DNA from: Oncomelania hupensis
Taxonomy: Eukaryota > Mollusca > Gastropoda > Littorinimorpha > Pomatiopsidae
Assembly: GCA_036898135.1 (NCBI GenBank)
Contig: CM072512.1
Span: 8,801,484 to 8,865,483 of the forward strand
DNA: 64,000 bases
Reading direction: 5' to 3'
The notes under the pieces are model-generated. The model was not told the origin of the DNA. It ran no database searches and was given only the letters and a program-made list of their open reading frames with translations. How positions within the stretch are numbered: the stretch's first letter is position 1; the number at the start of each line of letters is the position of its first letter. The translations under genes were made by a program, and so were the position numbers. This document shows, one piece after another, positions 44,265 to 55,307 of this stretch.

Positions 44265-44860
44265 TTATTTCTCTATATGCAGATTTTCTACAATTGTTTG
44301 TAAAGAATATATCATTTTAGCTCGTGTAGGGAAATGTAAATCTGGTCTGTCTGACAATTCACCTATCGTATGATTTGTAACTGTAACTTCGTAACTTCTA
44401 ACTACATATTTTGCGCACGCTATCTTCATCGCTTCATTTAAAGATAGGATTCCTGCAGCCTTATATGCCTCTGATGTTCTAGAATGAATTGGTACTACTA
44501 ACGCTAGTTTGATAGCTCTGCTATCAAGTCTTTGCAACTGCTTGAAGTAGGTTTTAGGTGCTGAAAAATGTACTTCCTGGCCATTAGACAATTTTGATCG
44601 CAATAATGAATAGTACTATATGTAGTAATGTTTTTGTGTCTTGACGCCACAATTTTCGACTAATTATTTGTAAAAGATAATAACATTTGATAGCCGTTTG
44701 CAAAAGGTAGTGAGAATGTTTGGGTTTTTTTCCTATTTAGTTTACTGGTAAAGTAAACACTCAAATATTTTACTTCAGTTACATATTTTATCTCACGATT
44801 TTCAAGATTCAATTTTGGGTATATGTTTGGACCTTGGCTATTATTAAATAACATCATTTA
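44265..44860 (-). pseudogene. Non-LTR reverse transcriptase thumb/C-terminal fragment
   Basis: Two minus frames: 44660-44857 includes REIKYVTEVKYLSVYFTSKL, the strand after the catalytic box in LINE reverse transcriptases (usual form V.YLGV.....L.W); 44265-44603 includes TYFKQLQRLDSRAIKLALVV, a HSRTSEAYKAAGILSLNEAM segment and KYVVRSYEV, the usual downstream block. A frame break and missing sequence separate them. Unlike the RTE-like family of this window; closer to CR1/Jockey-type enzymes. Confidence 0.65.
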
Positions 44861-45290
44861 TTGGGAACACCAGTTGTTAGTTCTTTTTCTACGTCATCAG
44901 TCCTGTTTTCGGAAACTCAAACAATTAGGTGACATTTAAATACCAGCTCTTTCACACATTTTTTTGGGGGGTATTCCGGAAAAACAGACATTATGATCCT
45001 ATTCTTCAAGTCTCAACCTAAACAATCTTAGCCTTGGAAAGATGCTATTCATGATAAAAATATCTAAGAATGGTAATACTCTCTAAGCTAGCAGCTTTCT
45101 TTTTAGTGTGATGTGTCTCCATTATGATCGTCCCTGTTCGCATTTTTAACATCGGGAGATGACTGGCAGCGATAGAACTAAGAAGTCGCCATCTGATTAC
45201 CATCTTTGCGTATCTTTTCCATTTTTGTGTGTGTAAATGTAGATTTTGACATGTTTCGTCTTAAAGAGTTGGGATGGGAAAACCTAAGAA
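44861..45290. other. No recognised gene
   Basis: AT-rich, nothing supportable; may be the upstream, eroded part of the LINE at 44265-44860. Confidence 0.35.
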
Positions 45291-45291
45291 A

Positions 45292-45372
45292 AAGAGAGAG
45301 AGAGAGAGAGAGGGTTAGGGAGAGGGAGAGAGAGAGAGAGAGCAAGAGAGGGAGAGGGAGAGAGAGAGAATT
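45292..45372. repeat. (GA)n microsatellite
   Basis: GA units with GGGA variants. Confidence 0.9.
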
Positions 45373-46195
45373 GAAGAATGAGTGAAAGTTGAAATTAAGC
45401 TGGCATAGCTGAACTATAAGAGCATAATCATCATCATTATTTTCACCACCATCATTAGCAGCAGAGGTAGAAGAGGCAGTCATAGAAAAAAGTTGGAAAA
45501 GCAAAATCAAGCGTATTCCACGATCAAAGTTGTATAAACAATCTTTCTATTGTGAATATTTATCATAAAGGTTTACATGGAAACAAACATCCAAAGTAAG
45601 TTATACACAATAATTATGAAGCCTATAATTATAATAATCCGCTATACAGCATGCGTCTAAATCGAACTGCACTCGGCAAATATCACAGAGCAAAAGATTT
45701 GGCTCTAGATCTACCTCCGGCAGAATGTCAAGAGTTGCACAGCCCTCCACAGACCAGTCACGAACAGAAAACACAAAAAAAAACAACCGACTTAAATTCT
45801 GACAGTACCACATCACAAAACAAGATGAAGAGGGTGGAAAGGGAGTAGGAGGAGAGAACCAAAAAAAGATAAACAGCAAACAGAAAACAGTATGGCATAT
45901 GGCGTCTTATCTCGCGTCACAAGGGGCATCACTCTGTTGCTAGGTGGCGTGGATTAATTCCCCTTAGCTGACGATCTGTAATCTGTGTGTACTCTCCAAA
46001 CTCAAATATCCAGGGACGAGATCATAATGGAGTTGCGTCCCCCTTTGTCTCAAATGTCCTTATTTATCAAAACTTTTCTCTTTTTTCTTTCTGTTTCTGG
46101 CGATGTCTCACTCCGTATTATGCTAGTCTACATTGAAATTTGCTTTAAGCAGTGGATTTTACATTTTAATAGATTTGCTCTTTTGTGTGTATGTA

Positions 46196-46226
<31 letters not shown>

Positions 46227-46401
46227 GCGCTTTAAACTTGAAAGTACATTGTACTAACAAGATTATGTAAAATTGTATGCCTGGCAACATTCCTGTGCTC
46301 TAAGCTTTACAAGGGTAATGACGACCAACATTAAAGCATTTACCTTTTCACATGGTTTGGCTCTGTTAAAAAAAATTTTAAACTGTGAGAAAGAATAATT
46401 A
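45373..46401. other. No recognised gene; short GT/GC tract
   Basis: GT then GCGC alternation at 46186-46232 (potential Z-DNA). Frames at 45601-46257 have no motif. Confidence 0.4.
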
Positions 46402-46412
46402 AAGAAAAAGTT

Positions 46413-46991
46413 AGTTAGTTATTCATTGCTTACAGGGTCCAGCGGACTGCAAAGAGCCGAATCAGGACCACAAAATCAAGACCACAACTTCGCTGAAAGA
46501 GGACTCACCCCTGGTCCGCATGAAAGATCTGCCGAAACAACCCTAGTGGTAACACTGAAGGCACTCCTCCAGCAGGTCACTTTACAATAAAGACATCCCA
46601 CGCAGGGGACGCTGAGGCTATACTCTAATTTATCGAACCACCCTTTACAAAAACAAAATAGAATACAAACAGCATTATAAAATATCAACAAAACACATAT
46701 ATTAAAAATGTCTACATTGCCAAATAATAACATCATAGGAAGCCCCAGTCTGATCCAACAAACCCTAAATACAAATGAGGAGTTTTGTCCCAGAAGAGTT
46801 TTCAAGAAAAAGGGTAGGTGACTGGTCTATCGAAGTAGAAGGTAGTATAATAAATTGATAGAACAGAGTAGAAATGAGAAAGAACAAATGAAAAAGACAG
46901 CGACAGTGGGAATTTAAAGCACTAAATTTCCAGAAAGTGGGGATACTATTTATACTGAAACCCCCGGAACCCCCACGGGGGGGTGGGGGGG
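46413..46991 (-). mobile_element. A-element copy 5 (full length)
   Basis: Flanked by AAGAAAAAGTT (46402-46412 and 46992-47002), 11 bp. Tail in sense is AATAACTAACTAA, a third tail variant. The 5' hairpin has changed to CCCCCGTGGGGGTTCCGGGG but the outer CCCCCG/CGGGGG pairing is kept, and extra C residues precede it. Confidence 0.92.
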
Positions 46992-47002
46992 AAGAAAAAG
47001 TT

Positions 47003-47560
47003 TCGCTTTAAGGAAACGATACTCCAGAAGAAACAAGGAATGGGAGATAATCTTTAGGAATATTCTCTGTCTCTCTGTCTCTGTCTGTATCTCTCTCTAT
47101 CAGTCTTCTCTTCCTGCCCTCACTCTTAACCTCCACCTTTTTTCCTCTCCCCCCCCCTCTCTCTCCTCTGCACCAACCAACTCACCCTCCTTGTAACCTC
47201 CAATGATGTTCGCCGAGTAAAGCAATCGTAAGTTCTACACGGTTTCTAAAGGATGGAGATGGGAGAGAGTTTTTGCCGAATGAAAGGCCACGGAGGATCC
47301 GTTTGCTTTCCTACAGTACTGTAAGGAGGGAAAACCTGGGCTAACTACATCGTCGAGGAACCAGCTTATTAGCTCAAGACGTGCACTCGGATACTATGTA
47401 GACGCTGGTCTAATTTACAAAAGGGAGGTGAGGGGGAATGTGGGGGTTGGTGGTGGTGGAGGATGGGGTGAGTGGGGGGAGAGGAGGGTGTTGGACACAG
47501 AGCGTTCGACAATCGCGTGCTGAGCATTCGACAATGGATGGAGACACGCGCGTTGTAAAG
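47003..47560. other. No recognised gene
   Basis: CT-rich start (47065-47170), then unique-looking sequence. Confidence 0.35.
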
Positions 47561-47563
47561 GAA

Positions 47564-47624
47564 TCGTTATCATCATGATCATCAGGATCAGGATCATGGT
47601 CATCACCATCACCATCATCATCAC

Positions 47625-47690
<66 letters not shown>
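47564..47690. repeat. (ATC)n microsatellite
   Basis: ATC units with an imperfect ATCAGG/ATCACC edge on the left. Poly-Asp and poly-Met minus frames are artefacts. Confidence 0.95.
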
Positions 47691-47691
<1 letters not shown>

Positions 47692-47699
47692 GAAGCTTT

Positions 47700-48323
47700 C
47701 AGTTTGAGATAAAGTTAACAAATCGAAAATACTACATTTTGCAGAATATTGCCAACTATTTTGTGTTTGTTTGTTTAAATATAGCTGCAGTTTTAAGCAA
47801 TAATACATCTTGATAAGGCCAAAATAAGAAAGAATATCTGTTTACCGTATATCCAGACCGACCCTAATTTTTTGGCCCGACCCTAAACTTTTTTTTTTGG
47901 GGGGGGGGATCGTCTGAAAAAAAAAACAGAAGAGAAAAGACAAAAAAATCACACCCAAAGTGAAAAATGGTATAAAAAAAATAAATAAATAAAAAACGCC
48001 GACTTACTGACCATATGTTTTTTCTCCCTATGTTACCGCAAACAGACGTTTTATTTTATTTTTATTATTTGGGTGGGGGGAGGGGGTAGGGGGGAGCCTA
48101 GAACGACTGTTACTTAATTTAAAGGACGGGCCATCTTTTAGTAGCAGTCCGGTTGTCAGTCAGTGAGTCAGTCAGTCAGTCGGTTCGTCGCTCCCAAGTT
48201 GTGTTTTTTTTTTTTTTTTGGGGGGGGGGGGGGGTTGGGGGGTGGAGCGGGAGGTGGGGGGTGGGTGGGGGTGGGGGGGTTGGTTTGCCTTATTTCAAGA
48301 ATATCAGAACCAAATTATTTTAT

Positions 48324-48328
<5 letters not shown>
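47700..48328. other. No recognised gene; G-runs
   Basis: Homopolymer runs of T and G at 47890-47908 and 48205-48280; 'gaccgaccctaa' repeated twice near 47856-47886. Nothing coding. Confidence 0.4.
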
Positions 48329-48368
<40 letters not shown>

Positions 48369-48372
48369 TTAT
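48329..48372. repeat. (CT)n microsatellite
   Basis: About 20 CT units with one TTT interruption. Confidence 0.9.
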
Positions 48373-48704
48373 TTTATTTTATTTTTTTATTTACTTAATA
48401 GACTTTGTGGATACTTAAGCTATTGCCAAGCATGTTAGATCATTCGTAGTGAGCTGTTGTTTTGCGCTGATTGTGATCCTAGTTTTGCTTTGCAGGTAGT
48501 TCAGATGATGGCCTATCATTCCACGTTTTACTTTGGCTTCGTAGGGATGAAGCCGTGTTACAACACCCACAACAAAATGAACACTTTTGAAAAAAATTGC
48601 TTTTTTTTTTAACCGTGTATTTGTGTGTGTCTGGAAATACATTTGAATGGCTTGTCATCTTGTTAACGATTACAGTTGCTGGCGGTTTTGCATTGTTGCT
48701 ATGA

Positions 48705-48790
48705 ACAAGATGGAGTACGCAGGTTAAACGATCATCTGTGGTGCCCCAACGACCTTCGAGTTACGGGATAGGATAGGATAGGATAGGATA
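48705..48790 (+). mobile_element. RTE-like LINE, 3' terminus only
   Basis: 'caagatggagtacgcaggtt', 'aaacgatcatctgtggtgcc' and 'gagttacgggataggata' with four GGATA units. Severely 5'-truncated copy; an exact target duplication is not evident. Confidence 0.85.
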
Positions 48791-49091
48791 ATGAGCACAG
48801 TGTGCGTCTACAAAATTATAGATGCGATTGCAGAATAATTGGGCTATTATATTTCTAGTCCGGTGGGTTTCAATCACTTACTTTCTTCGGTTGCTTTCAG
48901 ACTACAAGAGGTAGGCTACAATCTCACCTGTAGGATAAATTATGTATAGGCAAATACTGTGAAGTTTACATTGCATGAGTTTCTGTTCTATTCATTTTGC
49001 CCTGGTTTGCGCATTTAAATGTAGATTAGCCATGTGTGCGTGTGTATGACGTGGGGTTTTATTGTTGCTGGGCTCTGCACAATGGACTGCG

Positions 49092-49275
49092 GCAGGGATA
49101 GCTCAGTGGTCAGAGCGCACGACTTGTGTGAGTGCGTCTTGGGCGACGTGAGTTCGAATCCTGACTTCAGCAAACTATTTTGTGATTGCTGGATATTACG
49201 GGCCAGCGCCTTGAGAAGCTCTCTGAGCTTGTAAGTGCGCTATATAAGAGAAATCTCTTCTTCTTCTTTATTACC
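49092..49275 (+). mobile_element. SINE-4, tRNA-derived with L2-like tail
   Basis: Head 'gatagctcagtggtcagagc' and 'gtgagttcgaatcctgac' are clear A-box and B-box words. The tail 'gccagcgccttgagaagctc' plus 'gtgcgctatataagagaaat' is the tail type of SINE-1 joined to a different head; the TTC-rich end follows. Inserted in LTR-C copy 1. Confidence 0.8.
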
Positions 49276-49378
49276 CACTCGTCTTAGTCTATGCGGATCG
49301 CTAGTGAATCTCTCTGTGACTTAACTTAATACATTTATTTGTTTAGCTCGGTCTGTGTTTAGGCTGGGGTACAGAGAT

Positions 49379-49734
49379 TGATTGATTGATTGATTTATTG
49401 TTGCTTTAGGTCCAGCGGACTCCTCCGAGCGAGCCAAATCAGGACCGGACAACCCCCGATCCGCATAATAGATCTGCTGAAACAACCCTAGTGGGAAAAT
49501 TGAACGCCCTCCACCAGCCAGTCACTTTACAATAAAGACATCCCACGCGGGGGACGGCTGAGGGTTTACCTCAACTACGCGAACCCCCGGTTACAAAAAC
49601 AAAATAGAATACAACCATCATTACAAATCATCAACGAAACATATACATATAAAATGCCTATATTGCTAAATACTAACATCATAGGAAGCCCTAGTGACCA
49701 CCCAGCAGAAAGCGTCCAACACTCCCAAGCTGAA
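49379..49734 (-). mobile_element. A-element copy 6, 5'-truncated
   Basis: Flanked by GGGTACAGAGAT (49367-49378 and 49735-49746), 12 bp, taken from LTR-C. The 3' end and (CAAT)n tail are intact, and about 215 bases of the 5' part are missing. Confidence 0.92.
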
Positions 49735-50252
49735 GGGTACAGAGATAGAAAAATTGTAAAAGATCACTGTCACACTAGCTTTCACACGGCTATGAATCAT
49801 AAGTAGTCCAGCCACTTGATAACAGTAAAAATCACACATTTATTTCCTCTACTCTATACACAATCTTCGAAGTACGAAACTAACTTAAAAGTTCAAATGT
49901 CAATGCGAATGGTTCGCTCGCTGATAGGTCTAGGCAGCTACTTTCTCATCATAGGGCACTGGATACTTTCTGCCCTAATGGTCAGAGTTCTTGAAGAGTG
50001 GACTACTGTGGTCCTGTTTATACAGAGTTTGATGCACTGAAGGCTGTGTACTAAGCTCAGTGTCCGAAGAGCTGTGTTGCGGTTGATTCCTTGACACGCT
50101 GTGTTGTCTTGGAGTTTTTTCCCTGTGGCTAGACTGGTGGACTCTCTTTGCTCATTGCTAGAGAGGCCTCTGCAGACCAACTTTCAGCGACGACTTGTTC
50201 TGGTCTTTCGCCGAGTTGGGCTCACGATACAATGCCTGCTCGTCTGTAACAT

Positions 50253-51295
50253 TGTGATGAGGGGTTTTATTGTTGCTGGGCTCTGCACAATGGAATGCTA
50301 TAACCCTCACGTCTATTCTATGGGGACGCTAGTGAGTCACCTGGTGAATTACTTTAATACATTTATTTGTTTAGCTCGGTCTGTGTTAAGGCTGGGTACA
50401 GAGATAGATAGAAAAATGGTAAAAGATCACTGTCACACTAGCTTTCACACGGCTATGAATCATATGTAGTCCAGCCACTTAATAACAGTAAAAATCACAC
50501 ATTTATTTCTTCTACTCTATACACGATCTTCGAAGTACGAATCTAACTTAAAAGTTCAATTGTCAATGCGAATGGTTCGCTCGCTGAGAGTCTAGGCGGC
50601 CACTTTCTCATCATCGGGCACTGGATACTTTGTGCCCTAATGGTCAGATCTTGACGAATGGACTACTGTGGTCCTGTTTATACAGAGTTTGGTGCACTGA
50701 AGGCTGTGTACTTAGCTCAGTGTCCAAAGAGATGTGTTTCTGTTGATTCCTTGACACGCTGTGGTGTCGTGGCTTGTGTTCGACGGGTGGGCTATCTGCG
50801 CGCAATGCTGTAGATGCCTCGGCAGCCAACTCTAAGCGTAGATTAGGTTCTGTTCTTTGCTGAGTTGGGCTCACGATATACCGCCTGCTCGTCTATTCGA
50901 CAATGTCAGGCTGTGGCTACTTGATTGAATTCGGATATTCAACAAGTACTGCTTCCCTGGTCTATCAGTGGAGAGATTTCTGCTCAGAAGTAGCTGTGTA
51001 CTGCCCAAAGCTTTCAACACAAAAGACCCACTACAGCCTTGGCCTACCCAGTCAAAACTGGCTCTACCTAACAGTGCTGTGTTCTGATAGGCTGAAGAAA
51101 TCTGAGTGGTAGTAAAATTGAAAACCTTCTATCGTCAGCTGCGATGATGTCACTGCTATGCGGACGTCAGGCTACAACTGTGTTACGCATGATCCCTTCT
51201 GTCGTCTGCCAGAGACTAACAGTAACCTTCTAATTCTAACTGAATAAACAAGCAAAATCTCAAAGTGTGCAGGGTAAACAGGTCCTCTTGTTACA
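50253..51295. mobile_element. LTR-C copy 2, nested solo LTR
   Basis: A 1,043-bp unit TGTGATGAGGGG...CTCTTGTTACA flanked by the perfect 5-bp duplication AACAT (50248-50252 and 51296-51300). It lies inside LTR-C copy 1. It lacks a ~450-bp segment present in copies 1 (51301-51745) and 3 (about 62355-62800). Confidence 0.9.
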
Positions 51296-52148
51296 AACAT
51301 GAGACGAAATTTTGCACAACCCTGTATAATAGGTGTGTGCAGAGCGTCTCACTGAAGGCCGAAGTAGCCCTCAGTGATTAGTTCCACATCTCTATATATA
51401 AGCAACGAACATTCTGCTATGTCCGTGGTCCACTGGAATCTCCACTCTAATTTCCTATACATATATAAATATAAATCATGGCTAACTATACACATAGAGA
51501 AAGAATTAATATTATACACATTCTCTGGTACAGCCACTGGTCTGCAAGCATACGTATAGGTTAAACAACAGTGGTTCCGTACGTAATACAACATGGCGTC
51601 AAACCCGGTTGTGTTCGACACGTGGTCACGCAACGTCAGACTAACAATTTAATTTTATGCATAGCAAATTTCACACAAATAATTCAAAAATAATATAAAT
51701 ACATCACGATGAAACAAAAGTATGTTCATTTACCTTCTTGACAATGTCAGACCGTGGCTAACTTGCTTGAATTCGAATATTTAACAAGCCCTGCTTTCCT
51801 AAGTCTGCTCAGTGGATAAATTCTGTCAGAGTGTAACTGTGTACTCTAGGCAGTTCGAATCTAGACTGACCCTCTACCTGCCTCTGCTTGAATCAGCCAG
51901 AACTGGTTCTACCTAACATAGCTGTGTTCTCATTGGCTGGAAAATTCTGAGTGGATGTAAAATCGAAGCTCTATCATAGGCTGCGATAATGTCATTGCCT
52001 ACTTGGCTATCGTCAGCATACAACTGCTACGCATGATCACTTCTGTCGTCTGCTTCAGATTACCAGTAACCTTCTAGTTCTAAGTCTACACTGACTAAAC
52101 AAGGCAAAAGTTTAAAATGTGCGGGGTAAACTGGGCCTCTTGTTACAG

Positions 52149-53256
52149 TGTGTGTGTGTGGGTGTGTGTGTGTGTGAATGTGTATGAGTGATGTGTGCAT
52201 GCGTCCATGCTAGCGTGAATAGACTACTAATTGCTCTTATTTTCACTGAAATCAATCGTATCCTCCTAGCAAATCTTTTGGTTCATTCTTTACCTAATCA
52301 AATGATTTGCAAATGGTATGCACATATAATAGACATTACAATCAAAACTAAACACAAATTTCAAGTGCACAGTTTCCAGGGACGTCGATCGAATTTTCCT
52401 TCTAATCCTTCCCCTCAGCGGGCTAGAGCTGAGAGCAAGAGCCCACCTACGGTCTGAAGGGCTATAGGCAAGGCGAAGTAAAAAAAAAAATTCATCACGT
52501 TCCCATAATTCCTTTCCGTCAGCATGGTTGACGTCATTTGAGATACAGCGCATGCGTCCGTTGTGACGTATTATAAATAATTGATCCTTGATTGGTCGTT
52601 GACGATCGTTGATATGAAAAGTCTATTATGTTTCGATTCACGAAGGTCGAATTGCATTGCTTGTACTATTAGCTTCATATTGAGTACGTACATTGAATAT
52701 TAATGTGTTTTCTTGTTGTTGTTTTTTGTTTTTGTTTACTAAGCACACAATATATATACAGGTTGATTTTCAATGTCGGATCGCAGAGGCACAGGACGTA
52801 AACAAATCCTACTGAAAAGCTGATTGTAGTTTTCCTTGGCGGGCGCCTATGCATTATTTATAGGAATTTCCCGTTTCCAACGCTGCGGTGTTACTGTTGT
52901 CCTCGATCTAGACTTGAAGTGTTTTTTTTTTTAATTTAGAGAGAGAAAGAGAGAGAGTGTACGCGTGTGCGTGTGTGTGCCATGAGTAGTGTTCACAGTT
53001 AGTGCTCAGTCAAAACACCTCACATTTGATGTGTGTCGCACACTAGAATACTTAACTCATGCATTTATCAGCTGACTGTGTGTACAGGTATGTGTGTGTG
53101 TGAGTGCGCGCGCGTGTATGTGCGTGTGTGTGTGTGTGTGTGTGTGAGTAACCAGGTTCTCTTGAAGTACAAAGCGTTCATAGCGATCTTGTCACCCCTA
53201 GCACCTCGTGGCTGCTGTTGCTATTTTCATCCCCGTTGTTTTACTATTGTTTTTCC

Positions 53257-53295
<39 letters not shown>

Positions 53296-53593
53296 TACCT
53301 AACCATAACAGTGGGTTTATGCATAGGTTACACTTACGTGCAACTGGGTTTAAAAAAATACTGGGTTCCAAAATCTGAAACTCAGTTTTTTTAAAACCGG
53401 CTTTGCAATAGGAATAACAAAAAAAGTGTATACACAAAGTCTGAGCGAGAAACCCACAATTGCGGTTGAGTCAACTTTGAGTTTGAGCCAGTTAACACTC
53501 CGCGATGTGTGTTCCCGCTGGTCAACCAGTCGAATACACGCACTGTCAGGGGAAGTAACTCGGAACGCCACACGCTACGTGCCGGCTGGCAAG
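52149..53593. other. No recognised gene; upstream region of candidate gene
   Basis: GT microsatellites at 52149-52175, 53085-53150 and 53262-53292. Any promoter of the gene starting at 53594 should lie here, but I see no diagnostic motif. Confidence 0.4.
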
Positions 53594-53599
53594 ATGGAG
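53594..53599 (+). CDS. Candidate start exon of a host gene
   Basis: CAAGATGGAG/GTATGT combines a good start context with a strong splice donor after two codons (Met-Glu). A longer upstream in-frame reading also exists, so the start is not certain. Joins in phase to the exon at 54541. Confidence 0.35.
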
Positions 53600-54540
53600 G
53601 TATGTGTTTTTTCATTTTATTCAGTTGTATTTTGTCCTCCTGTCTCTGTAAATAGTTCTTTAATCTATATTTTGTGCTTCTAGGATGTAGCTTTAAAATG
53701 TCCCCTTGTTAAAATTTCAAGCTTTTTCTGTGTGCTTTTGTACTTTTAAAATCATATCAATTTTCGTGTGGATGTTGTGGTCGATTGTCAACACAGGGTC
53801 TGCATTTTTGTTTGTTACTTTTTGAATTGTGATAAAAACGAACACCAAAATACCTAAACTAGAATATTTCGTGTAAATTGTTACACTTCATCAGCTACAC
53901 ACAAACAAAACGAAAAGCTTACTTTTTGAAGAACACAAAAATAAATTTGCTGCATTTTAAGCGTCCTTGTATGTGATATTAATGATGACTCTTGTGAAGT
54001 CTCTTGAACATTGAAACAGTTACCATGAGAAATGTATGTCTCCTTTGTTCACACTGGGGTTTTCAAAACTTGCATTTTTTCTCATTTACAAAAAAGACAG
54101 TCAGTGAAGATAGTACAAGAAGTAAATAAGGGAGGTATTGATGTGTTATTTTATTCATATGTAGATTGATTAAATAAATGTTTAAAAATATTTTTGCAGA
54201 ATAACAATTTTAGCAGGCAAAATGCAATGTTATCAGAATAAAAAACAATAAGCTTTTAACATGTACCGTTTATTATACTGCAACTTTTATTTTTCTGTAT
54301 TTTCCTTGTGTTCTGATGTAATTAAAAAAAAAAACATGTTGCAACAAACAGTAAAATACAAAATTCTGGCTGCCGTTACCTACATAAGTTATAGCTTTTG
54401 GTTTATGGTTCACCTGTCTGTTTTCCTTGGATGAAGGGAAATAGAATATATGAAAACTGATTGATGCATTAAACTGTTTAACATGAGTGTTCGCATTTAA
54501 TTAGCTATTTCATTTGTTAAAATCTTTATCTGTTTTGCAG

Positions 54541-54596
54541 ACAACTGGGAGTGTTTTTGCTGATAAAAATGAAGAAAAATGTGATCTTGAAAATTT
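54541..54596 (+). CDS. Candidate exon 2 of a host gene
   Basis: Acceptor 'aatctttatctgttttgcag' and strong donor (TTT/GTGAGT) enclose 56 bases, open in the phase-0 frame as TTGSVFADKNEEKCDLEN plus two bases. Charged, protein-like composition. Phase 2 at the end fits the exon at 58250 (completing a Leu codon). Protein family not recognised. Confidence 0.4.
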
Positions 54597-54734
54597 GTGA
54601 GTACGTTTAAAATCTGTCTGTTATTGAGCTTATTTATTCCGGAAATCCAAATAAAGGTTTAATTTAGATGAACACCATATGGGAATAGTTTATAATTTCA
54701 GTTTTTGTTTTCTGCTGTTTACCGACTTAATATT

Positions 54735-55160
54735 CCTCATCATGTAGAGCTTTGGCTTGCGGATCTGAAGGACCCCGGGTTTGAGCCCAAGCCGGGGCAT
54801 TGTGTTGTGTCCTTGGGAAAAACACTTTACTCCCGTTTCCTACTCCTTCGGATGAGAGTATAAACCGAGGTCTAGTCTGTGTCGCATACATTCCATCATA
54901 ACGGACTTTAAAGATCCTGACGCTCAATAAGACGGGTGAGTGCCGGTGACAAGAACACACTTAGCATGCACCTAGGTCCTTCTCCCCCATCCCTGGCTGC
55001 CCAGGATTGTGCTCAGTTGTCTGGAGCGTTATTACGATGCGCCCAAAGGCTGCAAGTTGGCGCCTCGGGCGGCTTGAGTTAGATCCTGTATCTGCCAGCG
55101 CCTTGAGCAGCTCTTGAGCTGAAAAGCGCTATATAAGAACGATTAAATAATAATAAATTA
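54735..55160 (+). mobile_element. SINE-1, head partly lost
   Basis: From 'gagctttggcttgcggatct' through the B-box region (ggtttgagccc), body and tail 'gaaaagcgctatataagaac', then AATAAT. The A-box end is missing. It lies in intron 2 of the candidate gene. Confidence 0.88.
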
Positions 55161-55307
55161 ATAATATCAGTATTATTCCTAGACTGTTTTTAGCATGGTC
55201 ATATTTTTTGTAATCATTCAGCTTGTGCTGCCTAAACATTTAAGATTGAGTAACCGTTAGATCTCATGCTGTCATTCAACACATTGATAGTGTAACATTA
55301 ATAGTTC

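Larger units (their letters stand above)
49045..52148. mobile_element. LTR-C copy 1, solo LTR carrying three later insertions
   Basis: Starts TATGACGTGGGGTTTTATTG (consensus TGTGACG) and ends CCTCTTGTTACA, flanked by GTGTG (49040-49044 and 52149-52153); the flank is low complexity, so the duplication alone is weak. Homology to LTR-C copy 3 (61072-63171) along its length is strong support. Subtracting SINE-4, A-element copy 6 and LTR-C copy 2 leaves about 1.5 kb. Orientation is uncertain: on minus, TATAAACAGG and GAAATAAATG words occur in plausible promoter/polyadenylation order. No internal gag-pol region. Confidence 0.8.

Noticed and set aside
46186..46232. GT/GCGC alternation as a regulatory element
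   Set aside because: Could adopt Z-DNA, but nothing around it suggests a promoter or gene.
49040..49044. GTGTG as strong proof of insertion for LTR-C copy 1
   Set aside because: The right flank is a GT microsatellite and the left is GT-rich, so the match is expected by chance; the call rests on homology to copy 3.
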